Source of the DNA: Porphyromonadaceae bacterium
GTDB lineage: Bacteria; Bacteroidota; Bacteroidia; Bacteroidales; Dysgonomonadaceae
Length of the DNA: 64,000 bases
Direction of reading: 5' to 3'
Assembly: GCA_021372865.1 (NCBI GenBank)
Contig: JAJFTO010000016.1
Location: 186,001 to 250,000 of the forward strand
Shown: positions 8,470 to 15,593 of the stretch, piece after piece
Layout: every line of letters starts with the position of its first letter
Numbering within the stretch: position 1 is the first letter of the stretch
The notes under the pieces: model-generated
What the model was told of the DNA's origin: nothing
Seen by the model: the letters and a program-made list of their open reading frames with translations, nothing else
Databases searched by the model: none
Program-made: the position numbers and the translations under genes

Positions 8470-10395
8470 TTAATCCTCGTGCGTGGTAGTCATGAATGAA
8501 TACTGATAATCCATGGGGATGATACTCAGGTAATCGTCCACGCTGCCGCCGTTGAGACAGGTCTCAATGATGCGCCGACCGGTGGGATGCAGATCGGGAG
8601 TGAGGTATTTTGGCAGTTCCGCCTTGAAAAAATCATACAGCATTGCGGCGCCTGCGTCATACCCCGATTCCTCTACCAGTGGCTGCTTGTGCACCTGCAG
8701 AAAGCGGGAAGGTATCTTGGCTCCTTCAATGGTGAGGTAATTCAGCTCAAAACCCAGCAAGGGGCAGCGCGCATTTTGAAACTGGTCGCTGCGGAGCTTT
8801 GCATTTCCCCTGCGGGTAAGATATTCGCGCATCAGCAATTGTGGTTTGAAACCAACCTTCCATACGCCGATATATTGGTTTGGTACCAGCGTGTAGCGTA
8901 TACGCGGGGTATTGATGATCTGGTCGAGCAACAGGTTGGCGTGAGGAATCATTTTCCCCGTGGCAAAAGGCCAGTATGAACCCACTCCCTCACTGCCCAT
9001 ACCACCGCCGTCCACGATGCTCGGGTTGGCATGTCCACGGGGCGATACCAGTCGCCAGAGCCAGGCAAGTGCCGGCGGCAGGATATGAAACAACCCCAGG
9101 ATGCCATAGCTGGGGTTTTCTTTGGAACAGGGTGGGGTACGCACGCCAAAGCTTCTCACATCCACGGTAACCGGGTTGTTCACGATGTTGGGCATGATAC
9201 GTCTCGGAACAATTACCCGCGGGTTGGGGCATCTTTTGCCGGGGCTGTCCTCGATATGATCCCAGATGAGTGCGGTACTGTCAGGATTCGCCTCAATGTT
9301 CAGGAATAACAGTGGTTCTTTGGGCTTGATGGTCAGTTTTTCAAGCAAGGGCTCATCGCCGTAATTCGTGATGCCGTCAACCCGTATGAACCATGCATTC
9401 TCGGCATCAAGCACCGTGAGCTTTCCGTTGTTTTTCTGCAGGGAAGGGTGACACAGCGCCATATCGTCGGTCACCGGGTTGAATGAGCAAAATATGGGAA
9501 AGTTAATCAGCCTTCTCTCCTCAGTGATGGTATTTGTACCGATCAGCACCTGCCCGTTTTCCTCCCTCACGATATTTTGAAGCATCTCGCTCTTGCCGCC
9601 CCCGCTTGCCCCTTCGTGCATGAAGGTGGTGATGTTGTCGTAGGGGCTAACCACCTGTACGGTGGAACAGTGTGCCGTGATCCATCCCTCTTTTTCGCCT
9701 TTTGTAAGGAGGGCCCCGTAAAGACCCTTCTTGGCACTGGGACCGGGATAGAGGTTATAGGAAAAAATTTCGTGAAGCGCTTCGGAACGCTTGTGTACCA
9801 CAATCTGTTTCCCGTTGAAGTGCGTATGTCTGAAGGTGGGGGCGACGTAGATGGCCGATTCCACCAAAAAACTTTCTGGCAATTCGTCCACCGGGATGAT
9901 CTGCTGAAGCATGGCCAGCCCCATGGCAAAGAAGCCCGCATTTGCAGGAACTATGGCTACGCCTCCCGTACCGATATTATCTCTACCCGCAAAATAAAAA
10001 AAGAGGGCCAGATCCTGAGACTGAAGCCAGGAAATTGTTTCTTTTCGCAACGTATCGAAATCATATCCCATTTTGTCGCTAAACCGCTCTTTGTCTGTCG
10101 GCAGGTTGTCGCCAATCAGCATGGTGTCCGGATCCCGACGCCTCATGTAAGCTTCGGTGTAGTTTGCCGAGACGCCGTTTCTTACCCTATGGACAATCGC
10201 CTCGGTGACAATTTTATGATTGGGAAGCTCGTATTTTACCTCAAAACTGTTGTTGTTTTCGCCACCCACAGCGGCTACAGCCAGTTGTTCCACGCTGTCG
10301 AATACCCTATACGACTTGCATCTGCTTAATATTTCTGTGGCATCGTTGGGTAAACTGACTTTTCTTTTCTCGAGAACTTGAAATAGATCACTCAT
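8470..10395 (-). CDS. DUF4914 protein, PEP-carboxykinase-like
   Basis: 641 residues, soluble, no signal peptide. I recognise it as DUF4914, a family without assigned function. A glycine-rich loop HEGASGGGKSEM at about residues 259-270 is close to the kinase-1a loop of ATP-type PEP carboxykinase (FGLSGTGKTT). It is preceded by AHCST, like the PEPCK MHCSAN. Further on come NPRVIVP...NIV (about 390-405) and SFGVRTPP (about 413-420), in the same order as ARVSYP...NIV and AFGVLPP in PEPCK. This suggests a nucleotide- and phosphate-handling fold; the reaction is unknown. The frame is open to 10446, but a -7 box covers that ATG, so I use 10395. Carbonic anhydrase follows. Confidence 0.8.
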   Translation of the reverse strand: MSDLFQVLEKRKVSLPNDATEILSRCKSYRVFDSVEQLAVAAVGGENNNSFEVKYELPNHKIVTEAIVHRVRNGVSANYTEAYMRRRDPDTMLIGDNLPTDKERFSDKMGYDFDTLRKETISWLQSQDLALFFYFAGRDNIGTGGVAIVPANAGFFAMGLAMLQQIIPVDELPESFLVESAIYVAPTFRHTHFNGKQIVVHKRSEALHEIFSYNLYPGPSAKKGLYGALLTKGEKEGWITAHCSTVQVVSPYDNITTFMHEGASGGGKSEMLQNIVREENGQVLIGTNTITEERRLINFPIFCSFNPVTDDMALCHPSLQKNNGKLTVLDAENAWFIRVDGITNYGDEPLLEKLTIKPKEPLLFLNIEANPDSTALIWDHIEDSPGKRCPNPRVIVPRRIMPNIVNNPVTVDVRSFGVRTPPCSKENPSYGILGLFHILPPALAWLWRLVSPRGHANPSIVDGGGMGSEGVGSYWPFATGKMIPHANLLLDQIINTPRIRYTLVPNQYIGVWKVGFKPQLLMREYLTRRGNAKLRSDQFQNARCPLLGFELNYLTIEGAKIPSRFLQVHKQPLVEESGYDAGAAMLYDFFKAELPKYLTPDLHPTGRRIIETCLNGGSVDDYLSIIPMDYQYSFMTTTHED

Positions 10396-10443
10396 TTCTA
10401 GTAAATTTAATTGATAGATAACCAAAACATCTTTCTCTCGGGA

Positions 10444-10451
10444 CAAAGATA
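10444..10451 (-). promoter_or_regulatory. -7 promoter box of the DUF4914 gene
   Basis: On the minus strand this reads TATCTTTG, an exact TAnnTTTG box. It sits about 50 bases upstream of the chosen ATG at 10395 and overlaps the alternative ATG at 10444-10446, which therefore cannot be the start of a transcript from this promoter. The flanking bases (GGGACAAAGATA on the plus strand) resemble those at the XRE promoter (TGGACAAAGATA, around 11069-11079). Confidence 0.55.
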
Positions 10452-10462
10452 ATATATAGAAC

Positions 10463-10486
10463 TTAATAAATAAAGTATTACTTAAT
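10463..10486. promoter_or_regulatory. Candidate operator upstream of DUF4914 gene
   Basis: A 24-bp segment containing the inverted repeat AAGT-att-ACTT at 10473-10483. It aligns without gaps to 11084-11107 upstream of the XRE gene, with about 20 of 24 positions identical. It lies 11 bases upstream of the -7 box. A shared site beside two promoters suggests binding by the XRE-cupin regulator encoded next door (inference). Confidence 0.4.
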
Positions 10487-10504
10487 TTTATTTGTTCTTT
10501 TTAT

Positions 10505-11056
10505 TTAAAAATTTGCGGGCGACTGGATCCAGAGCATCTCGCTGATCCCGTCTGAATTGTTTACCGCTTCTTTTGAGGATTTGGCATTGAAGTAGATGCT
10601 GTCTCCCTGTTTCAGCAAATACGTTTTTTCTTCAATCTGAAATCTGATCTCACCGGAAAGAACATGACAAAAGATCTGGCCGTGGGAATCGGATAGCAGA
10701 TTCTCCATGCCGGAAGTTTTGGCAAAACGTACCAGATAGGTGTCCATCTGTTTGTTGATGTCGTGGTGCGAAAGCAAATAGATGTTGGTGCCCGACCGGT
10801 TCTGGTCTGTAAGTTTCATTTCATTCCTCAGTACAACCGGGTTGTTGGCGATGACTTCGTTCTCGCCCAGCAGTTCGCCCATTGTGGTGTGCAGGTTTTC
10901 CGCAATACTTTTCAGTGTGACGATGGAGGGAAACGATTTCGACTTCTCGATCTGAGATAGTGCGCTTGGGCTGATGCCTACTTTCCCGGCCAATTCGTTC
11001 AGATTTAACTTGTGCAGTTCTCTTTTCTTTTTTATTCTTTCCCCAATGCGATTCAT
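10505..11056 (-). CDS. XRE-family regulator with C-terminal cupin domain
   Basis: 183 residues. An N-terminal helix-turn-helix of the XRE/Cro type covers about residues 2-60 (RIKKKRELHKLNLNELAGKVGISPSALSQIEK), and a cupin-2 sensor domain covers about 100-180 (GQIFCHVLSGEIRFQIEEKTYLLKQGDSIYFNA). Such proteins usually bind a small metabolite in the cupin and repress nearby genes. The frame extends six codons further to 11074, but that ATG lies in the -7 box, so the start is 11056. It sits 109 bases upstream of the DUF4914 gene on the same strand and shares a 24-bp promoter motif with it. I infer that it regulates itself and DUF4914/carbonic anhydrase. Confidence 0.88.
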   Translation of the reverse strand: MNRIGERIKKKRELHKLNLNELAGKVGISPSALSQIEKSKSFPSIVTLKSIAENLHTTMGELLGENEVIANNPVVLRNEMKLTDQNRSGTNIYLLSHHDINKQMDTYLVRFAKTSGMENLLSDSHGQIFCHVLSGEIRFQIEEKTYLLKQGDSIYFNAKSSKEAVNNSDGISEMLWIQSPANF

Positions 11057-11071
11057 ATCTGAAATTTTGGA

Positions 11072-11079
11072 CAAAGATA
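11072..11079 (-). promoter_or_regulatory. -7 promoter box of the XRE-cupin gene
   Basis: Minus-strand TATCTTTG, exact match to TAnnTTTG, 15 bases upstream of the ATG at 11056. This implies a very short leader. It overlaps the alternative ATG at 11072-11074 and so decides the start. Confidence 0.55.
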
Positions 11080-11083
11080 CTGA

Positions 11084-11107
11084 TTAATATATTAAGTTTT
11101 ACTTCAT
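11084..11107. promoter_or_regulatory. Candidate autoregulatory operator of the XRE gene
   Basis: Contains AAGT-ttt-ACTT at 11094-11104 and aligns with 10463-10486 at about 20 of 24 positions. It lies 4 bases upstream of the -7 box, where a bound repressor would block polymerase. The binding is inferred from the shared pattern only. Confidence 0.4.
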
Positions 11108-11338
11108 ATATGAGAAAAATGGTCACTGTTCTGTTATAAATCCTCCCACACTTTTTCGATGGGAGCATGTATTTTAGTTGTAAGTGTTGTAGAGCGTCTG
11201 TTTTTCTTTCCATATGGCAAGTAGTCCAGATTGAAAATTGTTTTAATATAAAATAACAAATTATCACGCAAGATTTTTCATGTATTCTGTTTTAATGATT
11301 GAAACAAAAGAATTCGTAACGTTTAAAACCACAAAATT

Positions 11339-12073
11339 ATGAAGATTACTCATTTACTTTTCACTACGGGAATATTATTCGGCATGCTGATCCTTCCCTC
11401 TTGTCTGGACGATGACGATGATGTAAACCAACTGTATCCCAATGCACTGGTCACAGTGAAAGAGTCCGCCAACAAAACTGTTTTTTTTCAGTTGGACGAC
11501 AGTACGACCCTGTTACCTGTAAATATCACGAAGCATCCCTTTGGTTCAAAGGAGGTGAGGGCGCTGGTAAATTATGAAGAAGTGGATGATCCGAGTCAAT
11601 CCTATGATCAGGCTGTTAAGGTGAACTGGATCGACAGCATCAGGACCAAATCCATGGCACCCAATTTGGGAGCGGAGAATGATGCAGTATATGGCAACGA
11701 CCCGGTGGAGATTGTAGCAGACTGGGTGACCATTGCTGAAGATGGCTACCTCACACTTCGCTTCAGGACCATGTGGGGTTATCAGGGAATTACACATTAT
11801 GTAAATCTCATTCCTACCAACAATCCCCAAAATCCGTATGAAGTAGAGTTCAGGCACAATGCCGAGGGTGATGTTTACGGCAGGATGGGTGACGGCCTGG
11901 TTGCTTTTAAGCTCGACAATCTGCCCGACACCGAAGGAGAAACCGTGAAACTGAAGTTGAAATGGAAAGCATTCAACGCTGAAAAGTCGGTGGAGTTCAA
12001 TTACCGCACACGTTCGGCCACGACATTATCGTCCGCAATTGCTGCTGAGAGAAGTGTGATTCCATTACAATAA
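11339..12073 (+). CDS. NigD-like lipoprotein
   Basis: 244 residues beginning with a lipoprotein signal (MLILPSC, lipidated Cys about residue 22), followed by a short acidic stretch DDDDD. The remainder matches the two-part NigD-like architecture: an N-terminal OB-like region (VTVKESANKTVFFQLDDSTTLLP) and a C-terminal beta-rich region (DGYLTLRFRTMWG...HYVNLI). NigD-like proteins are common Bacteroidota cell-envelope lipoproteins; the original nigD was described beside a bacteriocin gene, but most homologues have no known role. It stands alone between the XRE regulator and the ECF sigma operon. Confidence 0.85.
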   Translation: MKITHLLFTTGILFGMLILPSCLDDDDDVNQLYPNALVTVKESANKTVFFQLDDSTTLLPVNITKHPFGSKEVRALVNYEEVDDPSQSYDQAVKVNWIDSIRTKSMAPNLGAENDAVYGNDPVEIVADWVTIAEDGYLTLRFRTMWGYQGITHYVNLIPTNNPQNPYEVEFRHNAEGDVYGRMGDGLVAFKLDNLPDTEGETVKLKLKWKAFNAEKSVEFNYRTRSATTLSSAIAAERSVIPLQ

Positions 12074-12116
12074 TCCGGTTGACGAAAAAATATTTTCTGG
12101 AATTATTAAAAATATT

Positions 12117-12149
12117 TTTGGCTAAAAAATGGTAAGGGTTGTACATTTG
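12117..12149 (+). promoter_or_regulatory. Promoter of the ECF sigma operon
   Basis: TTTG at 12117-12120, then 21 bases, then TACATTTG at 12142-12149. Both elements match the Bacteroidota primary-sigma consensus (TTTG at -33, TAnnTTTG at -7). The leader to the ATG at 12218 is about 60 bases. The -7 box is embedded in a long inverted repeat. Confidence 0.55.
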
Positions 12150-12168
12150 CAGCAAGTACAACCTTACC
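12131..12168. promoter_or_regulatory. Inverted repeat spanning the ECF promoter
   Basis: Left arm GGTAAGGGTTGTAC (12131-12144) and right arm GTACAACCTTACC (12156-12168) are reverse complements apart from one extra G in the left arm, with an 11-base spacer. The -7 box TACATTTG (12142-12149) lies in the end of the left arm and the spacer, and the predicted start of transcription is at about the right arm. This looks like an operator over the core promoter. No T-run follows, so it is not a typical terminator. Confidence 0.55.
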
Positions 12169-12217
12169 ATACAAACGGATGAATCTATGGGGGTATATGT
12201 GCGGACGAAAATGGTAA

Positions 12218-12805
12218 ATGATTGAAGAAGAAAACAAAGAACGGAAACTCATTCGACAGATTGTGCAGGGCGATAGGGTTGCCATGAAGCGGTTTTATGA
12301 TGACCATTCCGGGTATCTTACCGCGGTATGTGCGCGCTACATCTCAAACAGAGAAGATATCAGAGATGTTTTACAGGATAGTTTTCTGAAAATTTTCAAT
12401 GCCATCCACAAGTTTGAATACAAAGGCCCCGGTTCCTTGCGTGCATGGTCGGTGCGCATCGTGGTAAACGAAGCATTAAACCACATCAAAGAAAATGAAA
12501 AAATGCAGTTTACAGACCTTTCGGATGGAGATATACCCGATCCTGCTGATGAAAGGGAACCCGACTTTGAAGATATCCCCACATCGGTTATTCTGGACAT
12601 GGTTCGCATGCTGCCACCCGGATACCGAACGGTCTTCAACCTTTTTATATTCGAGAATAAAAGTCACAAAGAGATTGCCTCAATCCTGCACATCGCGGAA
12701 AGCAGTTCAGCATCCCAGTTGCACAGAGCCAAAGGCATACTAATGAAAGAGATAGAGTTGTACCGGTTAAAAAAGAATCACGATGAGCGATCCATGGCAA
12801 GATAA
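12218..12805 (+). CDS. ECF-type RNA polymerase sigma factor
   Basis: 195 residues with sigma-70 region 2 at about residues 23-90 (FYDDHSGYLTAVCARYISNREDIRDVLQDSFLKIFNAIHKF) and region 4 at about 125-180 (LPPGYRTVFNLFIFENKSHKEIASILHIAESSSASQLHRAK). No region 3, as in ECF sigmas. It overlaps the following gene by 23 bases, so the two are translationally linked. In Bacteroidota this pairing of a small sigma with a membrane-anchored barrel protein is frequent, and the partner is assumed to control the sigma. A long inverted repeat over its promoter suggests regulated expression. Confidence 0.92.
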   Translation: MIEEENKERKLIRQIVQGDRVAMKRFYDDHSGYLTAVCARYISNREDIRDVLQDSFLKIFNAIHKFEYKGPGSLRAWSVRIVVNEALNHIKENEKMQFTDLSDGDIPDPADEREPDFEDIPTSVILDMVRMLPPGYRTVFNLFIFENKSHKEIASILHIAESSSASQLHRAKGILMKEIELYRLKKNHDERSMAR

Positions 12806-14069
12806 TCTGCGCAACCGGATGGAGCGTCACGAGGAACCTGCACCAGAGGGCTTGTGGGAAGGCATTGAGCGTCTTATTACCGGCAACAGCACAGTGGAAG
12901 AAATACCCTCGAAACCAAGGCATTGGGTACGGGGTATATATATAGGAGCCGTTTCAGCAGTTGCTGTAATCACCGTTCTGTTGTTACTTGTCTTGCGATA
13001 CACTTCTTCTGAAAATCAGGCAGATGTCCCATTCACTGAAAAAACTACCCCAGTCGTCCCGGTGGAAGAGCATCCCATCGCAAAAATTCCCATGGCTGAA
13101 ATTCCCGTAACAGAAAGAAGCTCCCAGCGTTTAACCTCTCAGAAAATCAAAAACAGGCCGGCATTGAGATTAACACAGCTTTTCCAGGAACCGGATATTC
13201 TGACTTCGGCGAATCAAAATCCGGACTCCTCCACCATTGAAATGGCTAAAAATATCGTAGAAGAAAAAGAAACAGCCGCTCGGGATTCAGATCCGGAAAA
13301 CAGAGAAAACGTCTCAACCCCGGATTCAGAACGGCCAGCTTCAGACCGTAACGCAGGCAATGATCGGTTACTGGCAATGAACACAGGGAAAGATCGTCAA
13401 AATCATTCAAAATGGCAAACCGGTCTCTCCCTATCCAACGCTCCTTCGGGCTCATCAACAACCTATTCCGGTTATGGTACCCTTGCAGTAGCAGAAACCG
13501 TGGATAAGCAGTATGATTTTGTACCCAATTACAAAAAAGAACAGGCATATACCGATGTGAAACATCATCAGCCCGTTACTTTTGGCCTTACTTTACGTTA
13601 TAATTTCACTGAAAGATGGAGTGTGTCGAGCGGATTGACTTATTCATTGCTCTCATCAGAACTCTATTCCGGCAACGGCAATTATTATTACGACGACCGA
13701 CAGACGTTGCACTACATCGGTATTCCCGTAAATATCGCCTATACATTCTGGCAAAATAATAAAATATCTGCTTACCTCTCCACGGGCGGTCTAGTGGAAA
13801 AGAATGTAGTCGGAAGGTTGACATCGAACTACTATATCGACAACCATTTGGAAATTACAACTAAGGAAAAAATAAGATCAAAAGAATTGCAGTGGTCAGT
13901 GAATGGAGCAATGGGATTAGGGTACCGGATATCAAACAACATCGGACTCTATGCTGAGCCCGGCATTTCCTACTATTTCAGGAACGGCAGCGAGTTAGAG
14001 ACCATTTACAAGGACAACCCGCTCAATTTCAATCTGCAGCTGGGACTGCGTTTCACTTTCAACGACTGA
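12783..14069 (+). CDS. Membrane-anchored protein with C-terminal beta-barrel domain, putative sigma partner
   Basis: 428 residues. A cytoplasmic-looking N-terminus (MSDPWQDNLRNRMERHEEPAPEGLWEGIE) precedes one hydrophobic helix at about residues 50-70. A long low-complexity linker rich in Pro, Glu, Ser and Asn follows (about 75-240). The C-terminal domain of about 180 residues is made of aromatic-rich strands (FGLTLRYNFTERWSVSSGLTYSLL ... LQLGLRFTFND) typical of outer-membrane barrel proteins. The layout would let one protein touch the sigma factor in the cytoplasm and reach the outer membrane. Overlap with the sigma gene supports a regulatory link. Function inferred from layout and context only. 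Confidence 0.7.
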   Translation: MSDPWQDNLRNRMERHEEPAPEGLWEGIERLITGNSTVEEIPSKPRHWVRGIYIGAVSAVAVITVLLLLVLRYTSSENQADVPFTEKTTPVVPVEEHPIAKIPMAEIPVTERSSQRLTSQKIKNRPALRLTQLFQEPDILTSANQNPDSSTIEMAKNIVEEKETAARDSDPENRENVSTPDSERPASDRNAGNDRLLAMNTGKDRQNHSKWQTGLSLSNAPSGSSTTYSGYGTLAVAETVDKQYDFVPNYKKEQAYTDVKHHQPVTFGLTLRYNFTERWSVSSGLTYSLLSSELYSGNGNYYYDDRQTLHYIGIPVNIAYTFWQNNKISAYLSTGGLVEKNVVGRLTSNYYIDNHLEITTKEKIRSKELQWSVNGAMGLGYRISNNIGLYAEPGISYYFRNGSELETIYKDNPLNFNLQLGLRFTFND

Positions 14070-14191
14070 CCGCAAACATAGATGTCTGATTCAGTCTTTT
14101 CTTTCAACCGATTAAAATTATTTGCTTTCAAAGGTATCCTATGAAACTCGCTTTAATCATGTTCTTTTGTGAAAGTGATTTCCTGCTCGTT

Positions 14192-14485
14192 TCACAGTGA
14201 TTTGTAAAACCTGAGCTCGTTGCGCAACCGATCCACTTCAGACTGGAGTGATTTCACTCTTTCGAGCATATGCCGCAAGGCATCGATTCCCTCCACGTTG
14301 ATGTCCATCTCATAATGCCAGCGGATAAACTGCTCCAGGTCGGAGAGATCATCATATTCTATGAACCGCTCCTCTTCCTGGTCTACCACATGAATCAACC
14401 CTATATCCTGTAATGATTCGATGAATGACTCTTCCACCTCGTAAATTCTCAGGCATTCGCTGTATAGCAATTTGTTTCCGCTCAT
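14192..14485 (-). CDS. cbpM: Chaperone modulator CbpM
   Basis: 97 residues with a MerR-like N-terminal fold ([20 protein letters not shown]) and a C-terminal coiled coil ([20 protein letters not shown]), the size and layout of CbpM. CbpM binds the J domain of CbpA and blocks its interaction with DnaK. It overlaps the upstream cbpA by 4 bases, as is usual for this pair. Confidence 0.88.
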   Translation of the reverse strand: MSGNKLLYSECLRIYEVEESFIESLQDIGLIHVVDQEEERFIEYDDLSDLEQFIRWHYEMDINVEGIDALRHMLERVKSLQSEVDRLRNELRFYKSL

Positions 14486-15411
14486 GGCTTTCTTAATTTT
14501 GATAATTCGGTGAACAACTCTTTCTCCTTGCCGGAAAGATGTTCGGGCAACTGAACCTTCAGTGTCACATAGAGATCGCCAGAGACCCCTCCTTTCTTAT
14601 ACACCGGAAATCCTTTGCCCTTCAGCCGCAACTTCGCATCGGGTTGTGTCCCGGTTTTGATGTTCATTTTCACTTGCCCGTCGAGTGTTTCAATCATTGC
14701 TTCTCCACCCAGTACGGCGGTGTACAGGTCGATCGGCACTTCGGTATACAAGTCATCGTTGAGCCGTTTGAAAACAGGATCATTATCAATGCTGAAGGTG
14801 ATATAGAGATCCCCATTGGGGCCGCCGTTCATTCCCGGCTGACCATAGCCTGCAAGTTTGATCTTTTGTCCATCGTATACCCCTGCAGGAATGGTGATAC
14901 GCACATTTTTCCCGTTTATCGTCAGTGTCTGCTGATGCGTCTTACTGGCCTGACGGAGGGTCAGGTGCAATTCAGCCTGGTAATCGCCACCCTTAAAACG
15001 GTTACGACTGCCTGTGTCGCCTGCTTTTCGGTTAAACCCCCTGCCAAACATGGAATGGAAAAAATCGGAAAAATCCTCATCCGAAAAATCCCCCTCGGTA
15101 TAAAAAGTCTGCCCACCCTGATTGCTCCATTGTTGCTGACTTCTTTGCTGCTGATACTGCTGTTGTGCTTTTTCGTACTCCTCCCCATGTTTCCAGTTTT
15201 CACCGTACTTATCGTATTTGGCACGTTTCTCCGGGTCGCTGAGCACCTCATGGGCCTCATTCAACTCCTGAAACTTTCGATGCGCCTCCTTGTCGTTCGG
15301 ATTCAGGTCGGGGTGTAACTTACGTGCCAGTTTGCGGTAAGCCTTTTTGATCTCCTCGGCCGAAGCATTCCGGTCGACTCCCAATATTTTGTAATAATCA
15401 ATGTATGGCAT
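14482..15411 (-). CDS. cbpA: DnaJ-like co-chaperone CbpA
   Basis: 309 residues. The J domain occupies residues 1-70 with the HPD motif at residues 33-35 (KLHPDLNP). A Gln/Gly-rich linker follows ([13 protein letters not shown]), then the two DnaJ C-terminal substrate-binding subdomains (about 150-305, with [20 protein letters not shown] and GDLYVTLKV). The Cys-rich zinc finger of DnaJ is absent, which separates CbpA from DnaJ. It stimulates DnaK ATPase in the cytoplasm. The 4-base overlap with cbpM supports the assignment. Confidence 0.93.
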   Translation of the reverse strand: MPYIDYYKILGVDRNASAEEIKKAYRKLARKLHPDLNPNDKEAHRKFQELNEAHEVLSDPEKRAKYDKYGENWKHGEEYEKAQQQYQQQRSQQQWSNQGGQTFYTEGDFSDEDFSDFFHSMFGRGFNRKAGDTGSRNRFKGGDYQAELHLTLRQASKTHQQTLTINGKNVRITIPAGVYDGQKIKLAGYGQPGMNGGPNGDLYITFSIDNDPVFKRLNDDLYTEVPIDLYTAVLGGEAMIETLDGQVKMNIKTGTQPDAKLRLKGKGFPVYKKGGVSGDLYVTLKVQLPEHLSGKEKELFTELSKLRKP

Positions 15412-15530
15412 TTTTTTTCATCAAGAATCAGCGATGTTTCAGGTCGTGTTGCCTGTTACATTGCAAGTAAAACCGCCGGAGCAGGTTTTTTGTTCAAAAA
15501 AAGTATGTAATAAAAATTCAAAATTTTGTT

Positions 15531-15538
15531 TAAATTTG
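15531..15538 (+). promoter_or_regulatory. -7 promoter box of the amino-acid ABC importer operon
   Basis: TAAATTTG, exact match to TAnnTTTG, about 56 bases upstream of the ATG at 15594. No convincing -33 TTTG is found at the normal distance. Confidence 0.4.
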
Positions 15539-15593
15539 TAGCATCAGAAGTTTTCAACGTTACCATAGACACTTTTTAATTTAAACCGATAAA

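Noticed and set aside
10396..10446. 17-residue extension of the DUF4914 protein
   Set aside because: Its ATG lies in the -7 box TATCTTTG, so the promoter's own transcript could not contain it.
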